Part shown: positions 8,576 to 17,520 of the stretch, piece by piece
How positions within the stretch are numbered: position 1 is the first letter of the stretch
Layout of the letters: each line of letters opens with the position of its first letter
Assembly: GCA_019155205.2 (NCBI GenBank)
Contig: JAHNZQ020000010.1
Location: forward strand, 2,208,160 to 2,237,303
Origin: Gracilaria vermiculophylla
Lineage: Eukaryota > Rhodophyta > Florideophyceae > Gracilariales > Gracilariaceae
Reading direction: 5' to 3'
DNA length: 29,144 nucleotides
Notes under the pieces: generated by a model
Databases searched by the model: none
What the model was told of the DNA's origin: nothing
Seen by the model: the letters and a program-made list of their open reading frames with translations, nothing else
Made by a program: the position numbers and the translations under genes

Positions 8576-8716
8576 GGCGGAATAAGTGCGAGAAAAAATG
8601 GTACGGCGTAACGATCGTCGACACGGAGCCGCGACTTTGAAGCAGCAACGGGAACAGAATGTGCGGCGATGCAGCAGCGACTTGGCCGACGCCGGGGGAG
8701 GACGTGGAGAGGAAGC
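8576..8716 (-). other. open leader upstream of the thioredoxin reductase ATG
   Basis: In frame with the reductase, 47 codons lie between a TAA at 8719-8717 and the ATG with no stop and no ATG. The encoded stretch has nine Arg, two Lys and no Asp or Glu. It ends [16 protein letters not shown] just before the annotated Met, which looks like a mitochondrial or plastid targeting peptide. Two CTG codons at 8677-8672 could act as near-cognate starts. Alternatively an upstream exon could supply an ATG; a pyrimidine-rich run followed by AG precedes them. It could also be chance in a GC-rich promoter. Confidence 0.35.
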
Positions 8717-9154
8717 TTAAATGGGCGAGCGCGGACGGCGCGGCGCAAGGAGCTTCGGAGGGGGAAAACCGCGCGGGCGGGCAGAAGAAACAAGGAACGA
8801 GCGCATTTCTACGGCAGCGCGGTGCAAAACGCTTGCATAGCGCTGGGTGCTATGAGCGTCCGACGAGGTTCGGGGGCGTTTGGGCCGATTTTGGCGCAAA
8901 ATCGGTGGCCGAAGCGCAGCGCCGACGGCAGCGGCGTGCACGCTGCGCGCCGCGAACGTTGCGCGCCGTGGGCAACGGCGGGCGCGCAGCGCTCCGCCCG
9001 CGTGGACGCTGAGCAGGTGCATTGCTACGACAAGCGCGCGCGCGCGCTGTCGCCGAGCGCCTTGCGTGGCGCCTTGCGTGGCGCTCGCATCCTGCGCCGC
9101 GACTCGGGCGGAGAAATTGGAGACTGCCTGACGTGGTTGTGCGTGTGCGGTGTG
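8717..9154. promoter_or_regulatory. GC-rich divergent upstream region of NTR and ADAT2
   Basis: The region is very GC-rich and open in several frames on both strands, which is expected from its composition and is not evidence of genes. It includes a (GC)7 alternating tract at 9034-9047 and a tandem duplicate of the 12-mer GCCTTGCGTGGC at 9059-9082. It must carry the promoters of both genes unless ADAT2 starts further upstream. Confidence 0.45.
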
Positions 9155-9634
9155 ATGCAGCTGGCCATTGAGGAGGCGCGGAGAGCGCTGCGGCGCGGCG
9201 AGGTGCCTGTCGGCTGCGTGCTCCGGACGGCGGACGGCACCACGGTGGCAACCGGCTCGAACCGCACCAACGAGCGGGGAAACGCCACCTCCCACGCGGA
9301 GATGGTTGCCTTCGAGCAGTTGTCTAAACTGCACAAGCGTTTCGAAAAGGGCCAGCTCACGCTGTACGTCACCTGCGAACCGTGTATCATGTGCGCCGCA
9401 GCGATCGTTCAAATGCAGGTGATCGGGCGCATCGTGTACGGCTGCTCCAACCCGCGCTTCGGCGGCTGCGGGTCGGTCCGAGCTCTGCGCATGTACCAAA
9501 ACAGCAGCAACGTGCACATTCCGTCCGTGCAAAGCGGCGTCGACGCCGCCACTGCCGTGCAACTGCTCGAGCAGTTTTACAAAACCACCAACCCGCACGC
9601 GCCTAAGCCCAAGAGGAGGAAAGTGAAGCTGTGA
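9155..9634 (+). CDS. TAD2: tRNA adenosine deaminase catalytic subunit ADAT2/Tad2
   Basis: ADAT2 with ADAT3 converts adenosine 34 to inosine in the anticodon of several tRNAs. The zinc site is complete: H47 and the proton-shuttle E49 in SHAEM, and C77 and C80 in CEPCIMCAAA. EVPVGCVL and NPRFGGCGSV are typical of the eukaryotic ADAT2 branch. The C-terminus KPKRRKVKL looks like a nuclear localisation signal. From this ATG the protein is 159 residues, slightly short at the first helix. The frame is open back to 8669, with other in-frame ATGs at 8669 and further down, and this ATG has a poor context. A few more N-terminal residues, or a small upstream exon, are possible. Confidence 0.9.
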   Translation: MQLAIEEARRALRRGEVPVGCVLRTADGTTVATGSNRTNERGNATSHAEMVAFEQLSKLHKRFEKGQLTLYVTCEPCIMCAAAIVQMQVIGRIVYGCSNPRFGGCGSVRALRMYQNSSNVHIPSVQSGVDAATAVQLLEQFYKTTNPHAPKPKRRKVKL

Positions 9635-10226
9635 TAGCGTCACGTCGTCCGTCATCATCCAAATTTGCCGCTGCATCATGCTGTAAAGTTCATGCAGACG
9701 GCACGCGACAGCGAAGCACGTTTTAGCGTATTGCATATGAGCCTCTGCATATGGCGAAAACTCGGTACATACAACGTCTCATCGCTCTTCAAAGCCCTTC
9801 GTCGAGCTCAGCAGCAACTTGCGCCCACGATGGCTACTTTGCGGCGAAGGTAAAATGTACATTCAGCGTTAATGCATTTCCCAGTACTGATACGCAATCG
9901 GCGACGGGGGCGACGGTGGAGCGGCGTTGACACGTGCCATGGCACGATCGTATTTGATGTCACCAAAAAGCACCCAAAACACGCAAATGCCCCCGTTGTC
10001 CACACGCACGCGATCTGCATCTCGCCAGCGCATTCCCAGCTCGACTTCGGCTCACCATCGTCAGTGTCTGTCTCAGTTTCACCGTCCTCGTCATCGTCGT
10101 TAAACAACAAGGTTCATCAGCAGTCTCGACACTCATCCCGTCCACCGAATTGGCGCTGCTTGTTATCTGTCGTTATCCACTGAATCCATCAGGGTAAATC
10201 GCCTCCACCGAAAACCATCGCACCCA
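9635..10226. promoter_or_regulatory. ADAT2-argJ intergenic region with a G-box palindrome
   Basis: These 592 bp contain no recognisable gene. At 9933-9946 is a perfect 14-bp palindrome, CGTGCCATGGCACG, overlapped by a CACGTG G-box/E-box core at 9931-9936. It lies about 280 bp upstream of the argJ start and is a candidate bHLH/bZIP site. Confidence 0.4.
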
Positions 10227-11576
10227 ATGGCTTTACTCGGCTTTCACACCTCCCTTCTACCTCCTTTTGGAGGGCGATATTTTCGCCAATCCGCATGCAA
10301 ACTGGCACCAAACATGTCCGTTCAAATCGAAAACGGTGGCGTCACGGCCCCAAAAGGCTTTAAAGCAGCTGGTCACACAGCAGGCTTTAAACCTTCTGGA
10401 CTCCCAGATCTCGCACTCGTCGCATCAGAGCAGCACATTCCACTACCCGCCGCAGCGCTCTTCACGAAAAACATCGTGCGAGCCGCTCCCGTCGAGATCT
10501 CCGAGCAGAATTTACTCAAGAGCAAAGGAAAAATCGCAGCCGTCGTGCTCAATTCAGGTCAGGCCAATGCCGGCACTGGAACAGATGGATACCAGGACGG
10601 ATACGACACTGTGCAGGCTGCTGCCGAAAGCCTTGGATGTCAACCGGAAAATGTCTTTATTTGCTCCACTGGTGTCATTGGGAAGCGATTCGATATTGAG
10701 AAGATGAAGAAAGCGTTGCCGCACATTATTTCATCCGCGAAAGCTACCTTGGAAGGAGGACATGATGCCGCAAAGGCCATCATGACTACTGATTTGAAAA
10801 TGAAGCAAGTTGCGTTTCAAGATACAATCGCGGGCAAAACCGTCACCGTTGGCGGCATGTGCAAGGGTTCCGGAATGATTCACCCCGATATGGCCACCAT
10901 GCTCGCAGTCATAACTTGTGATGCGTCCGTCGAGCACAATCTATGGAACAAAATGCTAAAGACCGCAGTGGATAAATCCTTTAACGCCATAACAGTTGAC
11001 GGAGATTCTTCGACAAACGACGTCGTTTGCGGTTTGTGCAGTGGAGCATCAGGTCTGACGGTGAACGAGAGTGGTACCGAAGCGCAGGCGTTGCAATCTT
11101 TGCTGAATGAAACATGCATTTTTCTAGCCAAATGCATTGCAAGAGACGGAGAAGGGGCAACTGTTCTAATCGAAGTTCGAGTTAAAGGTGCTGCAAATGA
11201 TCAAGATGCAGCGCGAATCGCGCGAACGATCACGGGATCGAGCTTGGTCAAGGCAGCTGTGTTTGGACATGATCCCAACTGGGGAAGAATAGCTGCCGCC
11301 GCCGGGAGGGCAAAAGCAGGTTTTGATGTTTCAAATCTGAAGATTAGCCTTGGCAACCACCTGCTCATGGAGAACGGAAATCCTCTACCGTTTGATGCTG
11401 TTGCAGCTAGTAACTATATGAAACAAAAGGCCCAAGCTGATGAAGAGCACTACCTGACCGAGAACGACACTGTGGTAATTAGAGTCGAAGTTGGCAATGG
11501 CCCTGGTGAGGGCGTGGCCTGGGGGTGTGATCTATCTTACAAATACGTAGAGATCAACGCCGAATATACAACATGA
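10227..11576 (+). CDS. argJ: glutamate N-acetyltransferase / ornithine acetyltransferase
   Basis: ArgJ moves the acetyl group from N-acetylornithine to glutamate, recycling it in arginine synthesis, and in some organisms also uses acetyl-CoA. The precursor cleaves itself into two chains at the conserved motif KGSGMIHPDMATML. Here the bond is between A223 and T224, and Thr224 becomes the N-terminal nucleophile. Other family blocks are GVTAPKGFKAAG near the mature start, NSGQANAGTG, CSTGVIGKR, DGDSSTNDVV, GHDPNWGRI and the C-terminal GEGVAWGCDLSYKYVEINAEYTT. The length of 449 fits the family plus a leader. Residues 1-30 (MALLGFHTSLLPPF...) lack acidic residues and suggest plastid import. It runs tail to tail with MOT1, 181 bp apart. 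Confidence 0.97.
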   Translation: MALLGFHTSLLPPFGGRYFRQSACKLAPNMSVQIENGGVTAPKGFKAAGHTAGFKPSGLPDLALVASEQHIPLPAAALFTKNIVRAAPVEISEQNLLKSKGKIAAVVLNSGQANAGTGTDGYQDGYDTVQAAAESLGCQPENVFICSTGVIGKRFDIEKMKKALPHIISSAKATLEGGHDAAKAIMTTDLKMKQVAFQDTIAGKTVTVGGMCKGSGMIHPDMATMLAVITCDASVEHNLWNKMLKTAVDKSFNAITVDGDSSTNDVVCGLCSGASGLTVNESGTEAQALQSLLNETCIFLAKCIARDGEGATVLIEVRVKGAANDQDAARIARTITGSSLVKAAVFGHDPNWGRIAAAAGRAKAGFDVSNLKISLGNHLLMENGNPLPFDAVAASNYMKQKAQADEEHYLTENDTVVIRVEVGNGPGEGVAWGCDLSYKYVEINAEYTT

Positions 11577-11757
11577 TATCAATGCTGGCACCAAATTCTG
11601 AAGAGTGCTGTCCTCAGGTTAGAGGGTAATTCATTCCGAAGTTAGGTTTTATGTTAATGCCGGAAAGAGTCGCCAAGTTCACGTACGGCGCCTGTCAGTC
11701 AGTTAGCGTGTAGTCAAAAAAGGAGGAGTTCAAGAAAGTTCTCCCAGGCATCCATTA

Positions 11758-14700
11758 TCAACCCTCATTCCCTCTGGATTCCTCCATTCCCGCAAGAAAG
11801 TTGTCCATATTGTACTCGTCTTCATATTGTTTCTCTTCCCACAACTCCTCTAAACCAGCCAATGCTGCTTTCATACCCCTGCCCGTGCCAACGTTGATGT
11901 CAGCAGATGAATTGTTTGCCGTCGAGGCTTCCGCGTTGTCCACCTTGAACAAATCAAACAGGTCTTCAGTATTCATGCTCTGCAAATTGGAGTTGTCCCT
12001 GTTGACCACCGTGTTGGCAATGTGAGTCTTGAACTTCTGAATACTCATGATTTTCTCCTCCAGAGTTCCACGAGTAATGAGCCTATAAACGTTAACCGTG
12101 CGTTTTTGACCGAGCCTGTGAGCTCTATCCATCGCCTGCAAATCCTTCGTAGGATTCCAATCATGCTCGAGGAAAATGACAGTGTCTGCACCAGTCAGAT
12201 TCAGACCAAGGCCACCTACATGAGTGGTGAGCAGAAGACAGTCGATGGTGGGGTCAGCATTAAACCTGGTTACAACACTCTGCCGTTTCGTTGCTTCAAC
12301 AGATCCGTCAAGACGCATGTACGTAACGTTCGGCATATGCACAGCGAACAAATCCTTCTCAACGATATCCAGCATCTGTTTAAGTTGCGCAAAAATGAGC
12401 ACGCGATGGCCACCAGAATCCTTCATTGAAGAGTCTGTGAGTCCAATACCACATTCCTGCAGAATATTTCGCAGACCGACTAACTTCGCACTGGACTCGA
12501 TGTCATCAACTGATTGTCCTTGACTCTTGAGGGCACTTTGAACTGAGGCATATTCTGGATGCTTGGATGAAAGAACAAGCTTGGGATGGCTGCATAGACG
12601 GCGTAGATAAGAAAGCGCCTGAAACACGTGGCTCTTTGTTTCCTTTTGCACTTGTCTCTGACCGGACAAAGAGCCCATTTCCGCGCTATGGGTTGCTTCT
12701 GTCGCGAAGTCTTCATATAGTCTTACCTGGATCGGAGTTAATGTGCAGTAGTAATCTTGCATGATCTTGGGCGGCAGCTCTGCTAAGACGTCGTCCTTCA
12801 ACCGCCGCAAGACAAACGGCAATACTTGCCTGTGCAACGCTTCAGTTGCTGCCATACCCTTCTCCTGATCGGCCTCACTTCCTTTCCCTTCCCTAGCTGC
12901 CATTATAGGTTTCGCATATGTCTCCTTAAATGTCTTTTCGTTGCCAAGAAAACCCGGCATTAGAAAATCAAACATTGCCCAAAGCTCAATGACAGAGTTC
13001 TGAATGGGTGTTCCTGTTAATATTAGTCGATGATTGGACGACAAACTTCGGACAGCCCTGGCAGCTTTTGTTTTAGCATTCTTGATCACGTGCCCCTCAT
13101 CGAGGACAACATAATTCCAACGAACGTTCTCGAAAAAGCGAAGGTCGTTTCCAAGAATATCATAGCTTGTTACCACGAGAGCGGAATCGGGAAGCTTAAC
13201 TCGGTTTCGCAGCCGTGTTCGCGCTTTGGGAAGACCAGCATAGTGGACCACGCCTCGCAAAACATGACCAAAGAACCTTTCAGCTTCTTGTACCCAATGA
13301 GCGACAATCGTACTCGGACAAACGACTAGTGCAGGGAGATGACGGTTATTTTGTTTGTTCACAAAGTAGTCCCCAGCAATAATACAAAGCGTCATCAAAG
13401 TTTTTCCCAGTCCCATATCATCACATAGCGCGCCATGCAACCCGTACTTGTTCAGAAATGCCAGCCAGTCCAGACATTCCTGTTGATACTTTCGAAGCCT
13501 TATGTCGTCGCCAATCGTAAATGGTAGATCATAGTGTGAACGAGGCTCACTGCCAAGAAGTTGGCCAAGAAAACTGCGCGCCTCTTCTCTTTCTCTTGTC
13601 AGAGACTCACTCATTGTGGGGTCATCTGGAGCCCCACCTTCGAGTGGCATAAGTCGTACTAAGGTTCCGAAAACCCATGCCGCAGATTCGCGAACAGCCT
13701 CATCTTCATCGATCATACGCGTCATCATAGGAATTATAAGAAACGCGGCGTAAGGAATGACCTTCGTGCCAAGAGCGCTAACGACAGCGCGGAGGGCACT
13801 TGCAGCTCCGCGACGAGCAAAACGGTCCGCTTCTTTCTCCAGTTGAGATCCAGACAGCAAGGGAACCAGATCAGATATGACTCTTTGCATTCCTTCACCC
13901 GGGATTGAGATGACCACATCGGCAAGGCAACGAGGAGCAACATCTGAGTACATATCATTTGGTGCCGCACATGCTCTTATGATTGCAGGAACGAGTCCGA
14001 TGATCGTTTGATGCAAATCTTCGCTAGCATGCAAAACCAGAGCGCGCAATATTTGCATCGCCTCTCTCACGCTGTCATCTCCGGATGGACCATTCAACGC
14101 ACACAACGGATCAGAAACTCGACTCCAGAGAGACGGTATAGCAGAGAACAATTTACCCTCAAACTGAGCACAAAGTGCGCGAAATGCATAAAGGGCACCC
14201 CGATGTGGAAGAGCGCTTTGCAGTAACCTGCATTTTTCCGATGACTTCATGGATGCAACAATTTGTTCCTCACCCGTCTCATGTTCTGTAGTCAAGTACT
14301 TCACCAAGTTCTTGATCATGATCATAACAGGTTTTTTCAAGTCACAAGCAGTCATACGATAAGCCAGTCTGGCAACCGCTTCTGCTGCGTGTGCCTGAAC
14401 ATGTCGATTCGAGTTCTGTCGCACCGCTGCCATCAATGCCTTGATATATGGTCCAACTTTCGGCGGTAGTGGCACTCCTGTGTTCACAACGATGGCAGCT
14501 ACGGCAAACGCAGAAGTAGAAACTGTAAGATCAGCTTCACGATCCGCCAGATAGGTAATGGATTGGCGCAGTCTGTCCCGAAGCGAAGATATAGACTCCA
14601 GTCGACGCTTTTGCATCCCTGACTTTTGCAAGTCTCTGAAAATAGGTTTCCAAACGTCATCAGAGTTGATATGACTCATATCTTTCAACACCTCCCTCGC

Positions 14701-17400
14701 CTTATTGGCTGCTTCAGCAATATTCGAATGACCAACGTGCCGCTTCCCATCCAGGCAGTTACGTTTGACTCTCGCAATATAGTTTCCAAAGGCTCCCAAA
14801 TTCTTGGGAATGGCCTCCAAGAAAGCTTTTGTGTCGTTGAAAAGTGGTGCGGCGGACAAACCCATCTCCGTATAGATGAAACCCGTGTCCGAAAGCAAAA
14901 CTCCTTGTAGCGTTCTCAAGATTGGCTCCGGCAAACAGAAGTCCTGGCTCATGGACACAAGCGCCCATTTCTCGCAAACCTGAAATGCCAACTGCCGCGC
15001 TCTGGCACAATGACTTTGCGCATATTTGAGCATGACTGATGCAAAGGTTTGATCCCCCATCGGCCAGCGCACTGCTAGGAAACCAAGCGCTTCAGAAATA
15101 TTCCTGTGCATTACTGAAAAGTCGTACGGCCCTTCAACAGCCGGGGCTGAGTCTCCATCATGAACGGTTTGAGGAATTAAACTCTTGTTCGCTTTTGCTG
15201 CCTTCAACTTGGCCGCTCGACGTGCAGCGGCTGCTTTTCTTCTTCTTGCAACTGCACTGCTCTTGACTTTTGTCTTATGATCATCAAGCCCGGATGCTGC
15301 TTCGGTTCTTGACTCATGCGAGCCTGCATGCATCCAAGGGTCCAGCATTGGAGTGAGAATCTGCACCAAGAGTTCGAACGATGCTGGGTTTTTCGCAAAC
15401 GTTGATAGCATACGTTCCCAAATACTCATCGATGTCTTCAAAATGTCATCTTCAGTCTCTAACAACACATTTCGAAATAAACGCATGAACAAATCACCGC
15501 ACAGTGGTTGAATCCATTCAAGAAGTTCGTCATCACCAAAACCTTGGGTAAGAGTGTGTAGTAGGTTAATCGCGGCTCTTCTCACGTTCCTTGAGCTGTG
15601 ACGCAGAAAAGGCCAAAGTCGGGGAACAAGATCTGTCATAGCTTTTGAGATATCCTGTTGCGATGCCTTTGTGAGACCATGGTCCGATGTGTCTGGCACT
15701 GCACTATCGTCTGAATCGTACATGTCCAGAAGCTGACTTGGTTGTAGCCAGAGGAAAGAGAATCCCTCTGGTGCTGGCAAGCTTTCAAGCTTAGACAGCA
15801 ATCTCAAGACACTACTGGTAGAAGCGCTGATGTCGTCGAGGTCTAGCAGCGCTTCCCACAAAATTGTGACAAGTTTGGGAACTGTTTCGGGCAAGAAGTT
15901 GACAATCCTCGACGCAACCGGGAGCAAAGCCTCCGCAGCAACAGCACGCACATCATCGTCCGAATCTCGCAACCCATCCGTGACACTCTGAAGAGAAAAA
16001 CGAAGTAAATCGTCCGTCATATCATTGTTGACAGCCAAGACGTAACGAGCACCAAGCAAGGACGCGTGCCTAACTTCCCATTCAGAGCTCCCATCCGTGT
16101 TCAATAGGTAGAATATTTTATCTATGAGGGTTCTTGTTCCACTATCTGACATAGCTCGGGACGCAGCGCCGATTGCCATCGCAGCTGTCTCCCGAACTGG
16201 GGCTACGACGGCATCGCCGACAAAGTCACCAAAGCGATCCATCGCAAGTACGCACAGAAAGCGGCAACATATATCTTCAAGCCATCGAGCGTTTTCTTCG
16301 TCCCCAAGCTCACCCGGAGAGATGCGACCAGCGCTCGACGCATGGCACTTCAAAATCTCTCGCAAGCCTATCGCAGCACCATGGCGAAGCTCCCAAGCGG
16401 GCTCTAACAGATTTGCCTTCAGAAGCTCGCACGTTGCCTGAAAATCCCAATATTCGGGGCCGAACTCTCTCTCGTACGCCTCATCTTCCTCATCGCGTTC
16501 GGAAGCCATCGCAGCAAGGGAAAAAGTTTCAGGGGTGCCCATTTCGACATCAGCGCCTGACATGTTGGCTGTTCGCGGACGTTTGGAACGTCGCCACACT
16601 CTGGAATCGGTTCGATCACGTTCTTTTCGCTTTTGAAGACGTTTAAGTCTGTTTAGCTCTCTTGCGCTCACGTTTCCGGAAGACATTTCATCGACAACAT
16701 CCGCAGTGGCAGTGGTCTTGGTCTGGAGCTCGCCGTTGGAGGCAGGCAAGGAGAGGGCCGAGGTCTGAGCCACAAGGTCGTTGTCATTGACGCCTAAGGC
16801 ATCGACGTCGCCCGAGATCGGGCCCTCAAGACCTAAGTCGGCCTTGAGCCGAGCACGCTGCTGGGCGATGTCAGCTTGATTTGAAACGTATTCATCGCCG
16901 GTGGAGCCGAAGAGCATTTCACCGTGGCGCATGAGCCTGTTGATGTCAAGGGTTTGGAAGCGCAAGCCACTCTGCAGAATCGAGGAGGGCTTGGAGGATG
17001 GAGTGGAGGCGGACACGGGCGCAGACGAAAGGTCATGCTTGGTGTCTACCGGCGGCAGGGAGACGGCGGCAGGCTCTGGCTTTGCCGGGCCAGCAGGCGG
17101 GGCTTGCTGGAGTGGCTGGTATTGCTGTTGTGCAGCAGCGATGCGGGGCAAAAAGCGGGGAGACGCGTCAGCAATCCTGGCAATGGCATCGCCCGCAGCG
17201 ACTCTGGTTTCCCAGGTCATGGAGCGCAGCAGCCTGCGCACCTTGCGCAGCACGGGGCGCGTCTCGGAGGGGTAGGCAGCGACGAGATCGCCGACCTGGA
17301 CGGCGGCCATCTTGCGCACTCCATGGCTGGAGCCGGACTCGAGCAGCGCGAGCAGCCCATCGAGGCGCGTGGAGCCGCCCTTGAGACTGTTGCCTCCCAT
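11758..17400 (-). CDS. MOT1: MOT1/BTAF1, SNF2-family ATPase that removes TBP from DNA
   Basis: This 1880-residue protein is close to yeast Mot1 in length and order. MOT1 uses ATP to strip TATA-binding protein from DNA and redistributes it in the nucleus. The N-terminus (STRLDGLLALLESGSSHGVRK, later SMTWETRVAAGDAIARI) is the Mot1-specific HEAT-repeat start. A long HEAT array fills most of the first 1250 residues, with acidic and basic low-complexity inserts at about 240-300 and 715-745. The SNF2 motor follows: RKYQQECLDWLAFL, Walker A DDMGLGKT (about 1325), DEGHVIKN (about 1433), LTGTPIQN, then the second lobe with TTHVGGLGLNLTGAD and DRAHRLGQKRTVNVYRL. The C-terminus LEEKIMSIQKFKTHIANTVVN is typical. 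The frame has no intron over 5.6 kb, notable for so large a gene. Confidence 0.97.
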   Translation of the reverse strand: MGGNSLKGGSTRLDGLLALLESGSSHGVRKMAAVQVGDLVAAYPSETRPVLRKVRRLLRSMTWETRVAAGDAIARIADASPRFLPRIAAAQQQYQPLQQAPPAGPAKPEPAAVSLPPVDTKHDLSSAPVSASTPSSKPSSILQSGLRFQTLDINRLMRHGEMLFGSTGDEYVSNQADIAQQRARLKADLGLEGPISGDVDALGVNDNDLVAQTSALSLPASNGELQTKTTATADVVDEMSSGNVSARELNRLKRLQKRKERDRTDSRVWRRSKRPRTANMSGADVEMGTPETFSLAAMASERDEEDEAYEREFGPEYWDFQATCELLKANLLEPAWELRHGAAIGLREILKCHASSAGRISPGELGDEENARWLEDICCRFLCVLAMDRFGDFVGDAVVAPVRETAAMAIGAASRAMSDSGTRTLIDKIFYLLNTDGSSEWEVRHASLLGARYVLAVNNDMTDDLLRFSLQSVTDGLRDSDDDVRAVAAEALLPVASRIVNFLPETVPKLVTILWEALLDLDDISASTSSVLRLLSKLESLPAPEGFSFLWLQPSQLLDMYDSDDSAVPDTSDHGLTKASQQDISKAMTDLVPRLWPFLRHSSRNVRRAAINLLHTLTQGFGDDELLEWIQPLCGDLFMRLFRNVLLETEDDILKTSMSIWERMLSTFAKNPASFELLVQILTPMLDPWMHAGSHESRTEAASGLDDHKTKVKSSAVARRRKAAAARRAAKLKAAKANKSLIPQTVHDGDSAPAVEGPYDFSVMHRNISEALGFLAVRWPMGDQTFASVMLKYAQSHCARARQLAFQVCEKWALVSMSQDFCLPEPILRTLQGVLLSDTGFIYTEMGLSAAPLFNDTKAFLEAIPKNLGAFGNYIARVKRNCLDGKRHVGHSNIAEAANKAREVLKDMSHINSDDVWKPIFRDLQKSGMQKRRLESISSLRDRLRQSITYLADREADLTVSTSAFAVAAIVVNTGVPLPPKVGPYIKALMAAVRQNSNRHVQAHAAEAVARLAYRMTACDLKKPVMIMIKNLVKYLTTEHETGEEQIVASMKSSEKCRLLQSALPHRGALYAFRALCAQFEGKLFSAIPSLWSRVSDPLCALNGPSGDDSVREAMQILRALVLHASEDLHQTIIGLVPAIIRACAAPNDMYSDVAPRCLADVVISIPGEGMQRVISDLVPLLSGSQLEKEADRFARRGAASALRAVVSALGTKVIPYAAFLIIPMMTRMIDEDEAVRESAAWVFGTLVRLMPLEGGAPDDPTMSESLTREREEARSFLGQLLGSEPRSHYDLPFTIGDDIRLRKYQQECLDWLAFLNKYGLHGALCDDMGLGKTLMTLCIIAGDYFVNKQNNRHLPALVVCPSTIVAHWVQEAERFFGHVLRGVVHYAGLPKARTRLRNRVKLPDSALVVTSYDILGNDLRFFENVRWNYVVLDEGHVIKNAKTKAARAVRSLSSNHRLILTGTPIQNSVIELWAMFDFLMPGFLGNEKTFKETYAKPIMAAREGKGSEADQEKGMAATEALHRQVLPFVLRRLKDDVLAELPPKIMQDYYCTLTPIQVRLYEDFATEATHSAEMGSLSGQRQVQKETKSHVFQALSYLRRLCSHPKLVLSSKHPEYASVQSALKSQGQSVDDIESSAKLVGLRNILQECGIGLTDSSMKDSGGHRVLIFAQLKQMLDIVEKDLFAVHMPNVTYMRLDGSVEATKRQSVVTRFNADPTIDCLLLTTHVGGLGLNLTGADTVIFLEHDWNPTKDLQAMDRAHRLGQKRTVNVYRLITRGTLEEKIMSIQKFKTHIANTVVNRDNSNLQSMNTEDLFDLFKVDNAEASTANNSSADINVGTGRGMKAALAGLEELWEEKQYEDEYNMDNFLAGMEESRGNEG

Positions 17401-17500
17401 TGTGCAGAGCGCAAGATGGGGCCACGCGACGTCAGCGCCGGGCGCTGCAGTATGCGACGCAGAGCATCACCACCGCGCGGCGGGGCGCTTCTTAAATGCA

Positions 17501-17520
17501 CGCGCCGCGCGCGCGGCGCG
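17501..17520. repeat. 20-bp perfect C/G-only palindrome
   Basis: CGCGCCGCGCGCGCGGCGCG equals its own reverse complement. It lies 101-120 bp upstream of the MOT1 start codon. It could extrude as a cruciform or adopt Z-form, or simply reflect the local base composition. Confidence 0.8.

Noticed and set aside
8536..8793. Arg-rich 85-codon minus-strand ORF beginning MFLLPARAV, as an alternative transit peptide for thioredoxin reductase
   Set aside because: It is in a different frame; joining it to the reductase would need a 41-nt intron that removes the annotated ATG. The in-frame leader is the simpler explanation.
8717..9736. 339-codon minus-strand ORF over ADAT2
   Set aside because: It is an antisense shadow of the ADAT2 gene and of the GC-rich leader, where stops are rare by composition.
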